DNA from: Streptomyces sp. A 4/2 | Lineage (GTDB): Bacteria; Actinomycetota; Actinomycetes; Streptomycetales; Streptomycetaceae | Length of the DNA: 64,000 bases | Reading direction: 5' to 3' | Assembly: GCF_940670765.1 (NCBI RefSeq) | Contig: NZ_CALNVW010000019.1 | Span: 1 to 64,000, forward strand | In this document: positions 54,103 through 62,895 of the stretch, piece by piece | Numbering within the stretch: position 1 is the stretch's first letter | Layout: every line of letters begins with the position of its first letter | The notes under the pieces: generated by a model | Databases searched by the model: none | What the model was told of the DNA's origin: nothing | Seen by the model: only the letters and a program-made list of their open reading frames with translations | Program-made: the position numbers and the translations under genes

Positions 54103-55161
54103 CTAGCTGTTGGTGCCGCCCGCGCGCAGGTGGGCGAGGTCGGCCTTGACCGTGTCGATCGGGATGGCGAAGCCGAGGCCGACGCTCCCGGCGGCACTCG
54201 AACTGTCGCTGCTCTGTGAACTGGCGGAGTACATCGCGGAGTTGATGCCGATGATCTCGCCGTTCATGTTGATCAGCGCGCCGCCGGAGTTGCCGGGGTT
54301 GAGCGAGGCGTCGGTCTGGAGCGCCTTGTACGTGGTGGTGGAGCTGCCGGTGTCGCCGTTGAACTGCTGGCCGCCGAACTGGAACGGCCAGTTCCCGCCG
54401 GAGCCGCCGCGCTGGTACTGCTGCTGGCCCTGGTCCTGGCTCTGGCTCTGGCCCTCCTCCTTGGCGACGGTGACGTCGCGGTTCAGCGCGGAGACGATGC
54501 CGCTGGTGACCGTGCCGGTGAGGCCCTCGGGGGAGCCGATCGCCACGACCTGGTCGCCCACCGCGACATTGGCGGAATTGCCCAGCGAGGCGGGCTTGAG
54601 GCCGCTCGCACCGGACACCTTGAGGAGCGCGAGGTCCTTGCCCGGGTCGGTGCCGACGACCTTCGCGGTGTACGACTTGCCGTTGCTCAGGTTGACCTTG
54701 ACCGAGTCGGCGCCGGAGATGACGTGGTTGTTGGTGACGATCTCACCGGCAGCGGTGATGATCACGCCCGCTCCGGTGGACTCCCCCGCGGTGGAGGTCG
54801 CCTTGACCTCGACGATGCTCGGCGAGACGGCCTGGGCGACACCGGAGACCGTGCCCTTGCTCGACTGCGAGACGGTGGCGCCGCTGACGGTGCCCGCGGG
54901 GTTGGCGCTGTTGTTGCTGCCGTTGCCCAGGAGGGACTCGGCGACCGCTGCCGAACCGCCGCCGACGACCGCGGCGATGATGGCGACCGCGGCGAGCAGG
55001 GCGACCGGCCGCTTCGCGCGCCTGGACTTGACGTGATCCGCAGGGGCGGCCGGAGGGGGCCAGGCCGCGTACGGCTCGTGGGCGGGCGGCGGCGGGTAGG
55101 ACCGGGCCGCGTACGCATCTTCGTGCTGCGGGGTGGGGAACTGCTCCGGGTTCTCGGTCAT
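54103..55161 (-). CDS. membrane-anchored HtrA-like serine protease without PDZ domain
   Basis: A 352-residue trypsin-like protease. Residues 1-50 are a Pro/Tyr-rich cytoplasmic tail, 51-74 the membrane anchor, and the exported protease domain carries His146 (IVTNNHVIS), Asp176 (GKDLALLK) and Ser292 (NPGNSGGAL), the full triad. A Gln/Gly-rich insert (about 236-275) interrupts the domain. The protein ends just after the protease core, so the PDZ domain of classical HtrA is missing. The adjacent two-component system suggests a role in envelope protein quality control. Confidence 0.9.
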   Translation of the reverse strand: MTENPEQFPTPQHEDAYAARSYPPPPAHEPYAAWPPPAAPADHVKSRRAKRPVALLAAVAIIAAVVGGGSAAVAESLLGNGSNNSANPAGTVSGATVSQSSKGTVSGVAQAVSPSIVEVKATSTAGESTGAGVIITAAGEIVTNNHVISGADSVKVNLSNGKSYTAKVVGTDPGKDLALLKVSGASGLKPASLGNSANVAVGDQVVAIGSPEGLTGTVTSGIVSALNRDVTVAKEEGQSQSQDQGQQQYQRGGSGGNWPFQFGGQQFNGDTGSSTTTYKALQTDASLNPGNSGGALINMNGEIIGINSAMYSASSQSSDSSSAAGSVGLGFAIPIDTVKADLAHLRAGGTNS

Positions 55162-55306
55162 GTCTCAGAGCCTTTACGGCAACCATGAGAGTTTCCTGAG
55201 TCCCCGCTGAGAAGCCCGACAGAACCCTGTATGCCCGATATAAAGACGCACGGGGTGCGCTGTCGGGAGGGGGTCCCGGCGGGTCGTCGGGACCGGCCGG
55301 GTCGGC

Positions 55307-56329
55307 TCAGGCGCAGCCGCAGGAACGCCGGACGACCAACGCCGACGGGAACTGCTTCAGCCGCTCCCGCCGCGACCCGGCCACCCGCAGCGAGTCGTCC
55401 AGGACGAGATCCACCGCGGAGCGCGCCATCGCCGGCCGGTCCGAGTACACCGTCGTCAGCGGCGGATCCGTCAGCGCCGCTTCCTTGACGTCGTCGAACC
55501 CGGCCACCGCCAGCTCGCCCGGGACATCGATCCGCAGCTCACGCGCGGCCCGCAGTACGCCGATCGCCTGGTCGTCGGTGGAACAGAAGATCGCCGGGGG
55601 CCGGTCCGGGCCCGCGAGGAGTTCCAGGGCGACCTTGTACGCGTCGTAGCGGTTGTACGGCGCCTGGAAGAGCCGCCCCTCGGTCGAGCGGCCGGACTCC
55701 TGCATGGCGCGGCGCCAGCCCTCTATGTGGTCGGCCACCGGGTCGCCGACCACGGGCGTCGACTCGACACCGCCGAGGCAGGCCACGTACGCGTACCCGT
55801 GCTCCAGCAGGTGCCGGGTGGCGAGCTGGGCACCGCCGATGTCGTCCGTGACGACCGCGACGTCGTCGATGGCCTCGGGGCGCTCGTGCAGCAGCACCAC
55901 CCGGGCGTCCCACGCCTCGATCTCGGCCGCGGCCCGCTCGGACATGCCCTGGCTGACCAGGATCAGACCGGAGACCCGCATCCCGAGGAAGGCCCGCAGG
56001 TAGTGGACCTCGCGCTCGTCGCGGTAGTCGGAGTTGCCGACGAGGACCATCTTCCCGCGCTCGGACGCGGCCTGTTCGACGGCGTGCGCCATCTCCGCGA
56101 AGAAGGGCTGACGGGCGTCCGGCACGATCATCCCTATGAGATCGGTGCGCCGCGACGCCATGGCCTGGGCCACCCGGTCCGGCCGGTACCCCAGCTCCTG
56201 GATCGCGTTGACCACCCGCTCGCGCGTGGCCGGGGCGACCGGCCTCGGTCCGTTGTTGATGACGTAGCTGACGACCGCGGTCGACGTCCCCGCCAGTCGT
56301 GCCACATCGTCCCGCGTCACCTTGGCCAC
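55307..56329 (-). CDS. LacI family transcriptional regulator
   Basis: A 340-residue regulator. The HTH is at 4-25 ([20 protein letters not shown]) with the hinge after [18 protein letters not shown]. The sugar-binding-like domain is complete ([20 protein letters not shown]) and the end is RRSCGCA. The [14 protein letters not shown] version differs from classical LacI, which has VSRVLN. It lies just downstream of glnR in the same direction, as I remember in S. coelicolor. The ligand is unknown. Confidence 0.9.
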   Translation of the reverse strand: MAKVTRDDVARLAGTSTAVVSYVINNGPRPVAPATRERVVNAIQELGYRPDRVAQAMASRRTDLIGMIVPDARQPFFAEMAHAVEQAASERGKMVLVGNSDYRDEREVHYLRAFLGMRVSGLILVSQGMSERAAAEIEAWDARVVLLHERPEAIDDVAVVTDDIGGAQLATRHLLEHGYAYVACLGGVESTPVVGDPVADHIEGWRRAMQESGRSTEGRLFQAPYNRYDAYKVALELLAGPDRPPAIFCSTDDQAIGVLRAARELRIDVPGELAVAGFDDVKEAALTDPPLTTVYSDRPAMARSAVDLVLDDSLRVAGSRRERLKQFPSALVVRRSCGCA

Positions 56330-56365
56330 GCGCGGCAGTCTACGCGGATGGACCCGCCGTTTGGC

Positions 56366-57178
56366 CTACCGTTCTACAGGCCGGACGGCGCCTTCCCGGA
56401 GGGCTGCTCCGTCACCCGTTCGGCGGACGGGTTCGGCGCCCCCGGCAGCGGCTTCCTCGGCGGCCTTCACGGCCGCTTTCGCCTGGGCCTCCTCGGCCGC
56501 GCGCTCGACCTTCTCCGGGGTCACGAAGCGGTAGCCGACGTTGCGGACGGTACCGATCAGCGACTCGTGCTCGGGGCCGAGCTTGGCGCGCAGCCGCCGT
56601 ACGTGGACGTCGACCGTCCGCGTGCCGCCGAAGTAGTCGTAGCCCCAGACCTCCTGGAGCAGCTGGGCCCGGGTGAAGACCCGGCCGGGGTGCTGCGCCA
56701 GGTACTTGATCAGCTCGAACTCCTTGAAGGTCAGGTCGAGGACCCGGCCCTTGAGCTTCGCGCTGTACGTCGCCTCGTCCACGGAGAGGTCACCGATGCG
56801 GATCTCCGTCGGGGAGTCGTCGGAAGTCTGCTGCCGCCCGGTGGCCAGCCGCAGCCGCGCCTCGACCTCGGCGGGGCCCGCGGTGTCGAGCAGGACGTCG
56901 TCGATGCCCCAGTCGGCGGTGACGGCCGCGAGGCCGCCCTCGGTGACGACGAGGATCAGCGGGCAGCCCGGCCCGGTGGAGTGCAGCAGCTGACAGAGGC
57001 TGCGGACCTGTGGCAGGTCGCGGCGCCCGTCGATGAGAATCACATCGGCGCCGGGGGTGTCGATGAGTGCGGGTCCTTCGGCGGGAGCGACCCGCACGCT
57101 GTGCAGCAGAAGTCCGAGGGCGGGGAGCACCTCCGTCGACGGTTGCAGAGCGTTGGTCAGGAGCAGCAGCGAACTCAT
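56366..57178 (-). CDS. glnR: nitrogen regulator GlnR
   Basis: A 270-residue OmpR-family regulator of nitrogen assimilation in actinobacteria. The receiver-like domain keeps Asp50 ([11 protein letters not shown]) but lacks the usual acidic pocket and Lys, as known for GlnR, which is an orphan regulator without kinase. The winged helix reads [31 protein letters not shown] and ends [14 protein letters not shown], then VRNVGYRFV. The C-terminal tail is Ala/Glu-rich. Targets in relatives include glnA, glnII, amtB and nirB. A terminator-like hairpin lies about 150 bp upstream. Confidence 0.95.
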   Translation of the reverse strand: MSSLLLLTNALQPSTEVLPALGLLLHSVRVAPAEGPALIDTPGADVILIDGRRDLPQVRSLCQLLHSTGPGCPLILVVTEGGLAAVTADWGIDDVLLDTAGPAEVEARLRLATGRQQTSDDSPTEIRIGDLSVDEATYSAKLKGRVLDLTFKEFELIKYLAQHPGRVFTRAQLLQEVWGYDYFGGTRTVDVHVRRLRAKLGPEHESLIGTVRNVGYRFVTPEKVERAAEEAQAKAAVKAAEEAAAGGAEPVRRTGDGAALREGAVRPVER

Positions 57179-57326
57179 CGCGGTCCACCTGCCGTGGTCG
57201 TCGTCCTACGGTCGTGCATATGTCGCTCGCCCATTACGTCGGTTCCTCCTCGGTCCGTGCGGAAGGGCACTGCTTTTGACTGTGCAGGTCAGCGCGGTTT
57301 CGTATACAACGCGCCGAAAGCACAAA

Positions 57327-57356
57327 AGGACCTGGCGGCAACTTTGCCCAGGTCCT
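57327..57356 (-). promoter_or_regulatory. perfect hairpin with T-run upstream of glnR
   Basis: AGGACCTGG (57327-57335) and CCAGGTCCT (57348-57356) are exact complements around a 12-base loop. Read on the minus strand the second arm runs into TTTTGTG, giving the appearance of an intrinsic terminator pointing at glnR, about 150 bp before its start. It also lies 22 bp before the divergent hydrolase gene. Confidence 0.5.
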
Positions 57357-57377
57357 CGTTCCACGAGAATAGCCCAC

Positions 57378-58220
57378 ATGACTTCCGCGTCAGAAGGCCA
57401 ATTCCACAGATCGCCTGTTCCTTCGGTCACTCCGGGCGACCGGCGGGTGATGCTTCGTACCCGTGACGGGGTGCCGATCGAGGCCCTGTACGAGCCCTGC
57501 GCGGCCGGTCCGACGGACACCGCGATCGTGGTCGCGCACGGCTTCACGGGGGCGGTCGACCGCCCCGCGGTACGGCGCGCCGCCGGGGTGTTCGCCCACC
57601 GTGCGGCCGTGATCACCTTCTCGTTCCGCGGGCACGGACGGTCGGGCGGACGCTCGACGGTGGGTGACAGGGAAGTGCTCGATCTGGTTGCCGCAGTCGA
57701 GTGGGCGCGTGTTCTCGGTCACACGCGGGTGGTGACGGTCGGCTTCTCGATGGGCGGCTCGGTGGTGCTGCGGCACGCGGCGCTGGACGGTTCCCTGCAC
57801 GGGGGGCGCACGGAGGCACGTACCGACGCGGTGGCCTCGGTGAGCGCCCCCGCGCGCTGGTACTACCGGGGCACGGCCCCGATGCGGCGCCTGCACTGGA
57901 TGGTCACCCGGCCGCTGGGACGGCTGGTGGGCCGGGTCGGTCTGCACACCCGTATCCACCCCGAGGACTGGGACCCGGTCCCGTTGTCACCGGTCGACGC
58001 GGTGCCGCTGATCGCCCCGACACCGCTGCTGGTCGTGCACGGCGACCGGGACCCGTACTTCCCGCTGGACCATCCGCGGATGCTGGCCGCGGCGGGGTCC
58101 GCGGAGCTGTGGGTGGAGGCGGGGATGGGCCACGCGGAGAACGCCGCGGGGGACGAACTGCTGGAGCGGATCGCGGAGTGGCTGATGACCGCCGGCCGTC
58201 CTGGGGCCGGCCGGCCCTGA
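57378..58220 (+). CDS. alpha/beta hydrolase
   Basis: A 280-residue single-domain hydrolase. The oxyanion-hole HGFTGA, the nucleophile elbow GFSMGG (Ser124), the acid in HGDRDPYFP and the His in GMGHAENA give a complete Ser-Asp-His triad. The substrate is unknown. ATG 57378 has no strong ribosome binding site; a longer frame reaching 57033 overlaps glnR on the other strand and is rejected. It is divergent from glnR. Confidence 0.88.
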   Translation: MTSASEGQFHRSPVPSVTPGDRRVMLRTRDGVPIEALYEPCAAGPTDTAIVVAHGFTGAVDRPAVRRAAGVFAHRAAVITFSFRGHGRSGGRSTVGDREVLDLVAAVEWARVLGHTRVVTVGFSMGGSVVLRHAALDGSLHGGRTEARTDAVASVSAPARWYYRGTAPMRRLHWMVTRPLGRLVGRVGLHTRIHPEDWDPVPLSPVDAVPLIAPTPLLVVHGDRDPYFPLDHPRMLAAAGSAELWVEAGMGHAENAAGDELLERIAEWLMTAGRPGAGRP

Positions 58221-58248
58221 CCGGGCAGGTCCTGAGGCCGGTCGCTCC

Positions 58249-58286
58249 TGATGCCGGGTCGGCCCCGAGGCGCGCACCCGGCATCA
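58249..58286. terminator. inverted repeat after the hydrolase gene
   Basis: TGATGCCGGGT (58249-58259) and ACCCGGCATCA (58276-58286) form a perfect 11-bp stem around 16 bases, between the hydrolase stop and the MoaD-like gene. It could be a terminator or an operator. Confidence 0.45.
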
Positions 58287-58321
58287 TGGATCCGCGCGAC
58301 GCACACCACTGAGGAGTACTC

Positions 58322-58576
58322 ATGCCCGCGGGAACCATCCGCTACTGGGCCGCCGCCAAGGCCGCCGCAGGCACCGCCGAAGAGCCCTACGCGGCTGCCA
58401 CCCTCGCCGAGGCGCTCACCGCGGTACGCGAGCGGCACCCCGGTGAACTGGCGCACGTGCTGCGGCGATGCTCGTTCCTCGTCGACGGCGATCCCGTCGG
58501 GACCCGTGGCCATGAGACGGTACGGCTTGCCGAGGGCGGCACGGTCGAGGTGCTCCCGCCGTTCGCAGGAGGGTGA
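58322..58576 (+). CDS. MoaD/ThiS family sulfur carrier
   Basis: An 84-residue ubiquitin-fold protein ending PPFAGG. The C-terminal Gly-Gly is the site where MoaD and ThiS proteins are adenylated and loaded with sulfur for molybdopterin or thiamine synthesis. The protein is short and starts GTIRYWAAAKAAAG, MoaD-like. GAGGAG lies six bases before ATG 58322. The sulfur-transfer genes downstream (rhodanese, DsrE) fit a sulfur-handling role. The next gene follows after nine bases. Confidence 0.9.
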   Translation: MPAGTIRYWAAAKAAAGTAEEPYAAATLAEALTAVRERHPGELAHVLRRCSFLVDGDPVGTRGHETVRLAEGGTVEVLPPFAGG

Positions 58577-58585
58577 CCCCCACTC

Positions 58586-59959
58586 ATGAGTGACCAGCAA
58601 TATCCGTACGGGCAGCAGCCGCACCAGCAGCCGCACCAGCCGGGCCGGCAGCCGCACCAGCAGGCCCAGCAGGCGTTCCAGGACGCGTACGCGCAGGACC
58701 CGTATGCGCAGGATCCTTACGCGCAGGACCCTTACGCGCCGCAGGATCCGTACGCGCAGGGCCCGGCGCAGGGTTCGTACGCGCAGGGTTCGTACGCACA
58801 GGACCAGAGCGCCCACGACCCGTACACGCAGACCTGGGAGGGGCAGACCTGGGACACCCAGTACCAGCCCGTCCAGCAGCCGTACGCACCGCAGGCCACC
58901 CCGCAGCCTCAGCAGGAAGCCCCGCAGCAGGAAGCCCCGCAGGAAGCCCCTCGGGCGACCCCGCAGCAGCCGTACGCCCAGCAGCCGTACGCCCAGCAGC
59001 CGCAGCCGCAGCCGCAGCACCAGGCAGCTCAGCAGCACCAGCAGTACCAGTCGCCCCCGCCGCCGCAGTCGTACCCGCTGCCCCCCGAGGCCCCGACGCC
59101 CGCCCCGTACACCGCGCAGCCCGTGGCAACCGCGCCCGCGGCCGTCGCCGGTGACGGGCCCGCGTACAGCGCCCCCAGCACGCTCGGCAACGCGCGGATC
59201 ACCGACGCCCAGCGCGCCCGCGCCGAAGGGCGGTCGCCGATCATCGCGCCCGGGATGCAGCCGGCCGCGCTGACCGCCGGGCTCGGCGTGCTGCTCGCGG
59301 TTGCCGCGATCGGCGGGCGGTTCGCCGTCGTCGTACCGCTGCTGGTCCTCCAGGCACTCACCGCGGCCGGCTGGTTCCGGCTCAACGGGATGTGGCCCGC
59401 CCGTCAGGGCATCGCGCTCGCCTTCCTCGGCGGCGCCGTCGCCGACGTCGCCCTGCTCGTCGCGGGCGCCGACCACGCACCCGCCGCGATCATCGGCACG
59501 CTCGGTGTCTGGGTGCTGCTCACGCTCGTGCTCCAGCTGCGCAGCCACGCGTCGGCGGACGAGCGGATGACCGGACTGATGGCCACCATCGCCTCCTCCG
59601 CCCTGACCGTCGTCGCGACCGGGATCCTGGCGGCCTCGACGGACGCGGTCACGGTCGGCTGCATCGCCGTCGCCGGCGCCGTACTCGTCCGCGCGCTGTC
59701 GCTGCCCGGCCCCGTGCCGGTCGTCGCGGCGCTCGTGGTGGCCGCGGTCGTGGGCATCGTGCTGGCCCCGATGACCGGGCTGTCCGGCGGCGCCCCGGGT
59801 GCGCTGCTCGGCTTCGCGGCCGGTGGCTGCGCGCTGATCGGGCTGCGCGTCGCGAGCTACGACTACCCGTCCCGGTTCGTCCACATGACGGCCGGAGTGG
59901 CCCTGCCGCTCTCGGCAGCGGCTCCCGCGATCTATCTGATCGGCCGGGTCATCGGCTGA
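58586..59959 (+). CDS. membrane protein with Gln/Pro/Tyr-repeat N-terminus
   Basis: A 457-residue protein. Residues 1 to about 190 are a cytoplasmic low-complexity region full of YAQDP, QQPYA and HQQ units. Residues about 225-457 hold eight or nine membrane helices (TAGLGVLLAVAAIGGRFAVV to PLSAAAPAIYLIGRVI). Such proline/glutamine-rich heads are common in Streptomyces membrane proteins and may drive clustering. I recognise no transport or enzyme motif. GGAGG in the preceding gene's end serves as ribosome binding site. Confidence 0.85.
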   Translation: MSDQQYPYGQQPHQQPHQPGRQPHQQAQQAFQDAYAQDPYAQDPYAQDPYAPQDPYAQGPAQGSYAQGSYAQDQSAHDPYTQTWEGQTWDTQYQPVQQPYAPQATPQPQQEAPQQEAPQEAPRATPQQPYAQQPYAQQPQPQPQHQAAQQHQQYQSPPPPQSYPLPPEAPTPAPYTAQPVATAPAAVAGDGPAYSAPSTLGNARITDAQRARAEGRSPIIAPGMQPAALTAGLGVLLAVAAIGGRFAVVVPLLVLQALTAAGWFRLNGMWPARQGIALAFLGGAVADVALLVAGADHAPAAIIGTLGVWVLLTLVLQLRSHASADERMTGLMATIASSALTVVATGILAASTDAVTVGCIAVAGAVLVRALSLPGPVPVVAALVVAAVVGIVLAPMTGLSGGAPGALLGFAAGGCALIGLRVASYDYPSRFVHMTAGVALPLSAAAPAIYLIGRVIG

Positions 59960-60036
59960 TCCGGCGGTTAGGCTCGCCCCCGGTGCCACAGGCACGCATC
60001 ACGGGACACGGGGACGACCAGGGGGACCGACCGGCC

Positions 60037-60726
60037 ATGCGCGCACTGCGGATACTGCTCATCTTCGTTGTGATTCTGGGCGGCCTCTTCGTCCTGGTGG
60101 ACCGCGTCGCGGTGAACGTCGCGGAGAACAAGGCCGCGGACCGGATCCGCAGCAGCGAGGGCCTCTCCGGGACGCCGGACGTCGACATCAAGGGCTTCCC
60201 GTTCCTGACCCAGGTGCTCGACAAGAAGCTCGGCCGGGTCGACGTCACGCTCAAGGGCGTCGAGGCGAACGCGTCCGGCCGCCAGGTACGCATCACGAAC
60301 GTGCGGGCCGAACTGCACGACGTGAAGATATCCGGCACCTTCACCAGTGCGGTGGCCGCGCGGGCGAGCGGCACCGCACACATCTCGTACGAGGACCTCA
60401 CCAAGGCGTCCGAGTCCGGCGCGAAGATCGCGTACGGCGGGAACGGCAAGGTCAAGGTCACCGGCTCGGTCAACATCCTCGGCCGCACGCTCACCCGCAG
60501 CGTGACGTCCTCGGTGACCATGGTGGGCACCGACCGGATCAAGGTGCACGCGGACACGGTGCCCGGTGAGGGCATCCCCGGCCTGGAGGGCCTGGTCCGG
60601 CAGAAGACGGACTTCGACAGCGCGGTCGGCGGGCTGCCCGCCGGTCTGAAGCTCGACCAGGTGCGGGCGACGGAGGACGGCGTCGACATCGGGGTCACGG
60701 GTACGGACGTCGCGCTGGCCGGATAG
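60037..60726 (+). CDS. DUF2993 (LmeA-like) exported lipid-binding protein
   Basis: A 229-residue protein with an N-terminal signal-anchor (RILLIFVVILGGLFVLVDRV, about 5-24) and a DUF2993 domain, opening AENKAADRIRSSEGLSGTPD and DVDIKGFPFLTQVL. The mycobacterial relative LmeA binds phosphoinositides and takes part in lipoglycan maturation. ATG 60037 is preceded by a G-rich stretch (CAGGGGGACCGACC). Confidence 0.88.
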   Translation: MRALRILLIFVVILGGLFVLVDRVAVNVAENKAADRIRSSEGLSGTPDVDIKGFPFLTQVLDKKLGRVDVTLKGVEANASGRQVRITNVRAELHDVKISGTFTSAVAARASGTAHISYEDLTKASESGAKIAYGGNGKVKVTGSVNILGRTLTRSVTSSVTMVGTDRIKVHADTVPGEGIPGLEGLVRQKTDFDSAVGGLPAGLKLDQVRATEDGVDIGVTGTDVALAG

Positions 60727-60853
60727 TGAGACGGCACTGTCCGATCCGCAGATGGTGAACAGAACGGGAGCAGGCGGGAAGCGCGGCCGTAGCCCCTTCC
60801 TCCCCCTTGCATCCCACAGTGCGGACGATCCCGTCTTGCCATGCGGAACGACG

Positions 60854-60883
60854 GTGACATCTCCACCCGTACTTCCCTACGAT
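60854..60883 (+). promoter_or_regulatory. promoter of the leader peptide and sulfurtransferase unit
   Basis: GTGACA (60854-60859) and TACGAT (60878-60883) are 18 bp apart, a good vegetative promoter. The -10 ends seven bases before the leader peptide ATG at 60891, so transcription would begin at or next to the A of ATG and the mRNA would be leaderless. Confidence 0.6.
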
Positions 60884-60890
60884 CGATGGC

Positions 60891-60971
60891 ATGAAGCGAC
60901 AGGCTGATCTCACGAAGCGGCGGGCAGTGGACCTGTGCCGCGTCGCTGCCATGCTCTGTCGCGCTCTCTGA
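60891..60971 (+). CDS. Cys-containing leader peptide
   Basis: A 26-residue peptide whose core reads RRAVDLCRVAAMLCRAL. It matches the actinobacterial putative leader peptide pattern (RxxVDLxRVxxxxC) found upstream of sulfur-metabolism genes. Cys16 and Cys23 are near the end, as expected for a peptide whose translation speed reports cysteine supply. It has no ribosome binding site, but a strong promoter directly upstream predicts a leaderless start. The sulfurtransferase begins 186 bp downstream. Confidence 0.75.
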   Translation: MKRQADLTKRRAVDLCRVAAMLCRAL

Positions 60972-61157
60972 GCGGGAGTTCTGCCTTCCCGTGTCCCCCG
61001 GGCCCTTCGACCGTTGTCAGGGCCACCTCCTCGGTGCCGGACGCGCTCATTCCGCCGGTCTCCGTGGATCCGTACGCCGACACCATCGCACCACCCGCCG
61101 CACTTCCCCAGGCTCCGCAGGGAGCAGGGGATACCCCATCCCCGGAGGAGAACCCGC

Positions 61158-61997
61158 ATGAGCCGCAGCGACGTCCTGGTAGACGCTGACTGGGTCGAGG
61201 CCCACATCGAGGACCCGCAGGTCGCCATCGTCGAGGTGGACGAGGACACCTCGGCGTACGAGAAGAACCACATCAGGAACGCCATCCGGATCGACTGGAC
61301 GAAGGACCTCCAGGACCCGGTCCGCCGTGACTTCATCGACCAGGCCGGCTTCGAGAAGCTCCTGTCGGAGAAGGGCATCGGCAACGACACGACCGTCGTG
61401 CTCTACGGCGGCAACAACAACTGGTTCGCCTCGTACGCGTTCTGGTACTTCAAGCTCTACGGCCACAGCGACGTCCGGCTGCTCGACGGTGGCCGCAAGA
61501 AGTGGGAGCTCGACTCCCGCGACCTGGTCGACGCCGTGCCGTCCCGCCCGGCCACCTCGTACAAGGCCAAGCCGCAGGACGAGTCGATCCGTGCGTACCG
61601 CGACGACGTCGTGGCCGCGATCAACAACAAGAACCTGGTCGACGTGCGGTCGCCCGACGAGTTCAGCGGCAAGCTGCTCGCCCCGGCGCACCTCCCGCAG
61701 GAGCAGTCGCAGCGCCCCGGCCACGTGCCGAGTGCCCGCAACATCCCGTGGTCGAAGAACGCCAACGACGACGGCACCTTCAAGTCGGACGACGAGCTCA
61801 AGGCCCTCTACGAGGACGAGCAGGTCGACCTGGCCAAGGACACCATCGCGTACTGCCGCATCGGTGAGCGCTCCGCGCTGACCTGGTTCGTGCTGCACGA
61901 GCTGCTCGGCCAGGAGAACGTCAAGAACTACGACGGCTCGTGGACCGAGTACGGCTCCCTCGTGGGTGTGCCGATCGAGCTCGGCGCCAACAAGTAA
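61158..61997 (+). CDS. cysA: thiosulfate sulfurtransferase (rhodanese)
   Basis: A 279-residue two-domain rhodanese. The first domain is catalytically silent; the second carries the active-site Cys233 in AYCRIGERSA. Domain starts VLVDADWVEAHIEDPQVAIV and NLVDVRSPDEFSG are clear. It moves sulfane sulfur from thiosulfate to cyanide or other acceptors. GGAGGAG lies six bases before the ATG. It heads a run with DUF1416 and other sulfur-linked genes and is preceded by a Cys-containing leader peptide, so cysteine or sulfur supply may control it. Confidence 0.93.
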   Translation: MSRSDVLVDADWVEAHIEDPQVAIVEVDEDTSAYEKNHIRNAIRIDWTKDLQDPVRRDFIDQAGFEKLLSEKGIGNDTTVVLYGGNNNWFASYAFWYFKLYGHSDVRLLDGGRKKWELDSRDLVDAVPSRPATSYKAKPQDESIRAYRDDVVAAINNKNLVDVRSPDEFSGKLLAPAHLPQEQSQRPGHVPSARNIPWSKNANDDGTFKSDDELKALYEDEQVDLAKDTIAYCRIGERSALTWFVLHELLGQENVKNYDGSWTEYGSLVGVPIELGANK

Positions 61998-62035
61998 CCC
62001 CTCTCCCGCTTTCCCGACCTGAAGGACAGATCCGT

Positions 62036-62323
62036 ATGTGTGGAGCAAAGGCCGGCGGCCCCGACGCTTCGACGATCAAGCCCGGTGAGACCACCATCCA
62101 GGGCAGCGTGACCCGCGACGGCGAGCCCGTCACCGGTTATGTGCGACTCCTGGACTCGACCGGCGAGTTCACCGCCGAGGTCCCGACCTCGGCGACCGGG
62201 CAGTTCCGCTTCTACGCGGCCGAGGGCACCTGGACGCTGCGCGCGCTCGTCCCGGGTGGCACGGCGGACCGTACGGTCGTCGCGCAGACCGGCGGACTGG
62301 CCGAGGTCGCGATCGCCGTCTGA
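62036..62323 (+). CDS. DUF1416 domain protein
   Basis: A 95-residue protein of the DUF1416 family, always found after cysA-type sulfurtransferases in actinobacteria. It begins MCGAKAGGPDAS and folds as a small Ig-like beta sandwich (GEPVTGYVRLLDSTGEFTAE and RFYAAEGTWTLRALVPG). The Cys2 right after Met is conserved in the family and could carry sulfur. It lies 38 bp after the sulfurtransferase, in the same transcript. Confidence 0.9.
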   Translation: MCGAKAGGPDASTIKPGETTIQGSVTRDGEPVTGYVRLLDSTGEFTAEVPTSATGQFRFYAAEGTWTLRALVPGGTADRTVVAQTGGLAEVAIAV

Positions 62324-62513
62324 GTCCGGTGGACCTTGACGGGATCCACGCACGGCTCACGCACGACTCATGAACCGGCCGGAGGGCCGCACCCCAGGGG
62401 GTTGGACGCCACTTGGAGCGGGTGCGGCCCTCCGCGCTGTCCCGGAACCACCCGCGGAGTCCCGGGTACGACGCGAGCAGGCCGACCCCGTCGTCCGGTC
62501 TTACGCTGGAGGC

Positions 62514-62789
62514 ATGTACTCGCGACGTCGGCGCGGCTATTTCCTGCTGATGGGCGGATGCCTGGTGCTCTTCGTGTCCGCCTGGGCCTTCGTACGTCTC
62601 TGGTCGGTCCCGGCAGCGATCGCCATGTGCGGCGTGGCCATGATCATCCCCCCGGTCGCCGCGATCGTCGGCAACCGGCGCGGCCCCGACGACCACTGGT
62701 GGGACGAGCCGTCGGGCGACGACACGTCCGACAAGTGGTGGGACGAACTGGACGGCAAGGACGGCAAGAAGAGCAAGAAGCGCCGGTAG
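62514..62789 (+). CDS. DUF3099 small membrane protein
   Basis: A 91-residue protein with two membrane helices (GYFLLMGGCLVLFVSAWAFV and SVPAAIAMCGVAMIIPPVAA) and a charged tail with two WWDE units and a KKSKKRR end. A GGAGG is only one base from ATG 62514. A TACGCT at 62502-62507 instead suggests a nearly leaderless transcript from its own promoter. It follows DUF1416 with 190 bp between. Confidence 0.85.
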   Translation: MYSRRRRGYFLLMGGCLVLFVSAWAFVRLWSVPAAIAMCGVAMIIPPVAAIVGNRRGPDDHWWDEPSGDDTSDKWWDELDGKDGKKSKKRR

Positions 62790-62833
62790 CTCTGGTGCGG
62801 CCGGTCCATGGACCGGTGCCGCCACACAGCACA

Positions 62834-62890
62834 GCACGGCCCGGCACGGCCCGGCCCGGAACGGTACGGCCCGCCACGGCCCGGCACGGC
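62834..62890. repeat. ACGGCCCGGC-type repeats between convergent genes
   Basis: About five imperfect ACGGCCCGG units fill the space between the DUF3099 and DsrE genes. Together with the flanking GC tracts they may form a bidirectional transcription end. Confidence 0.6.
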
Positions 62891-62895
62891 AGCGG

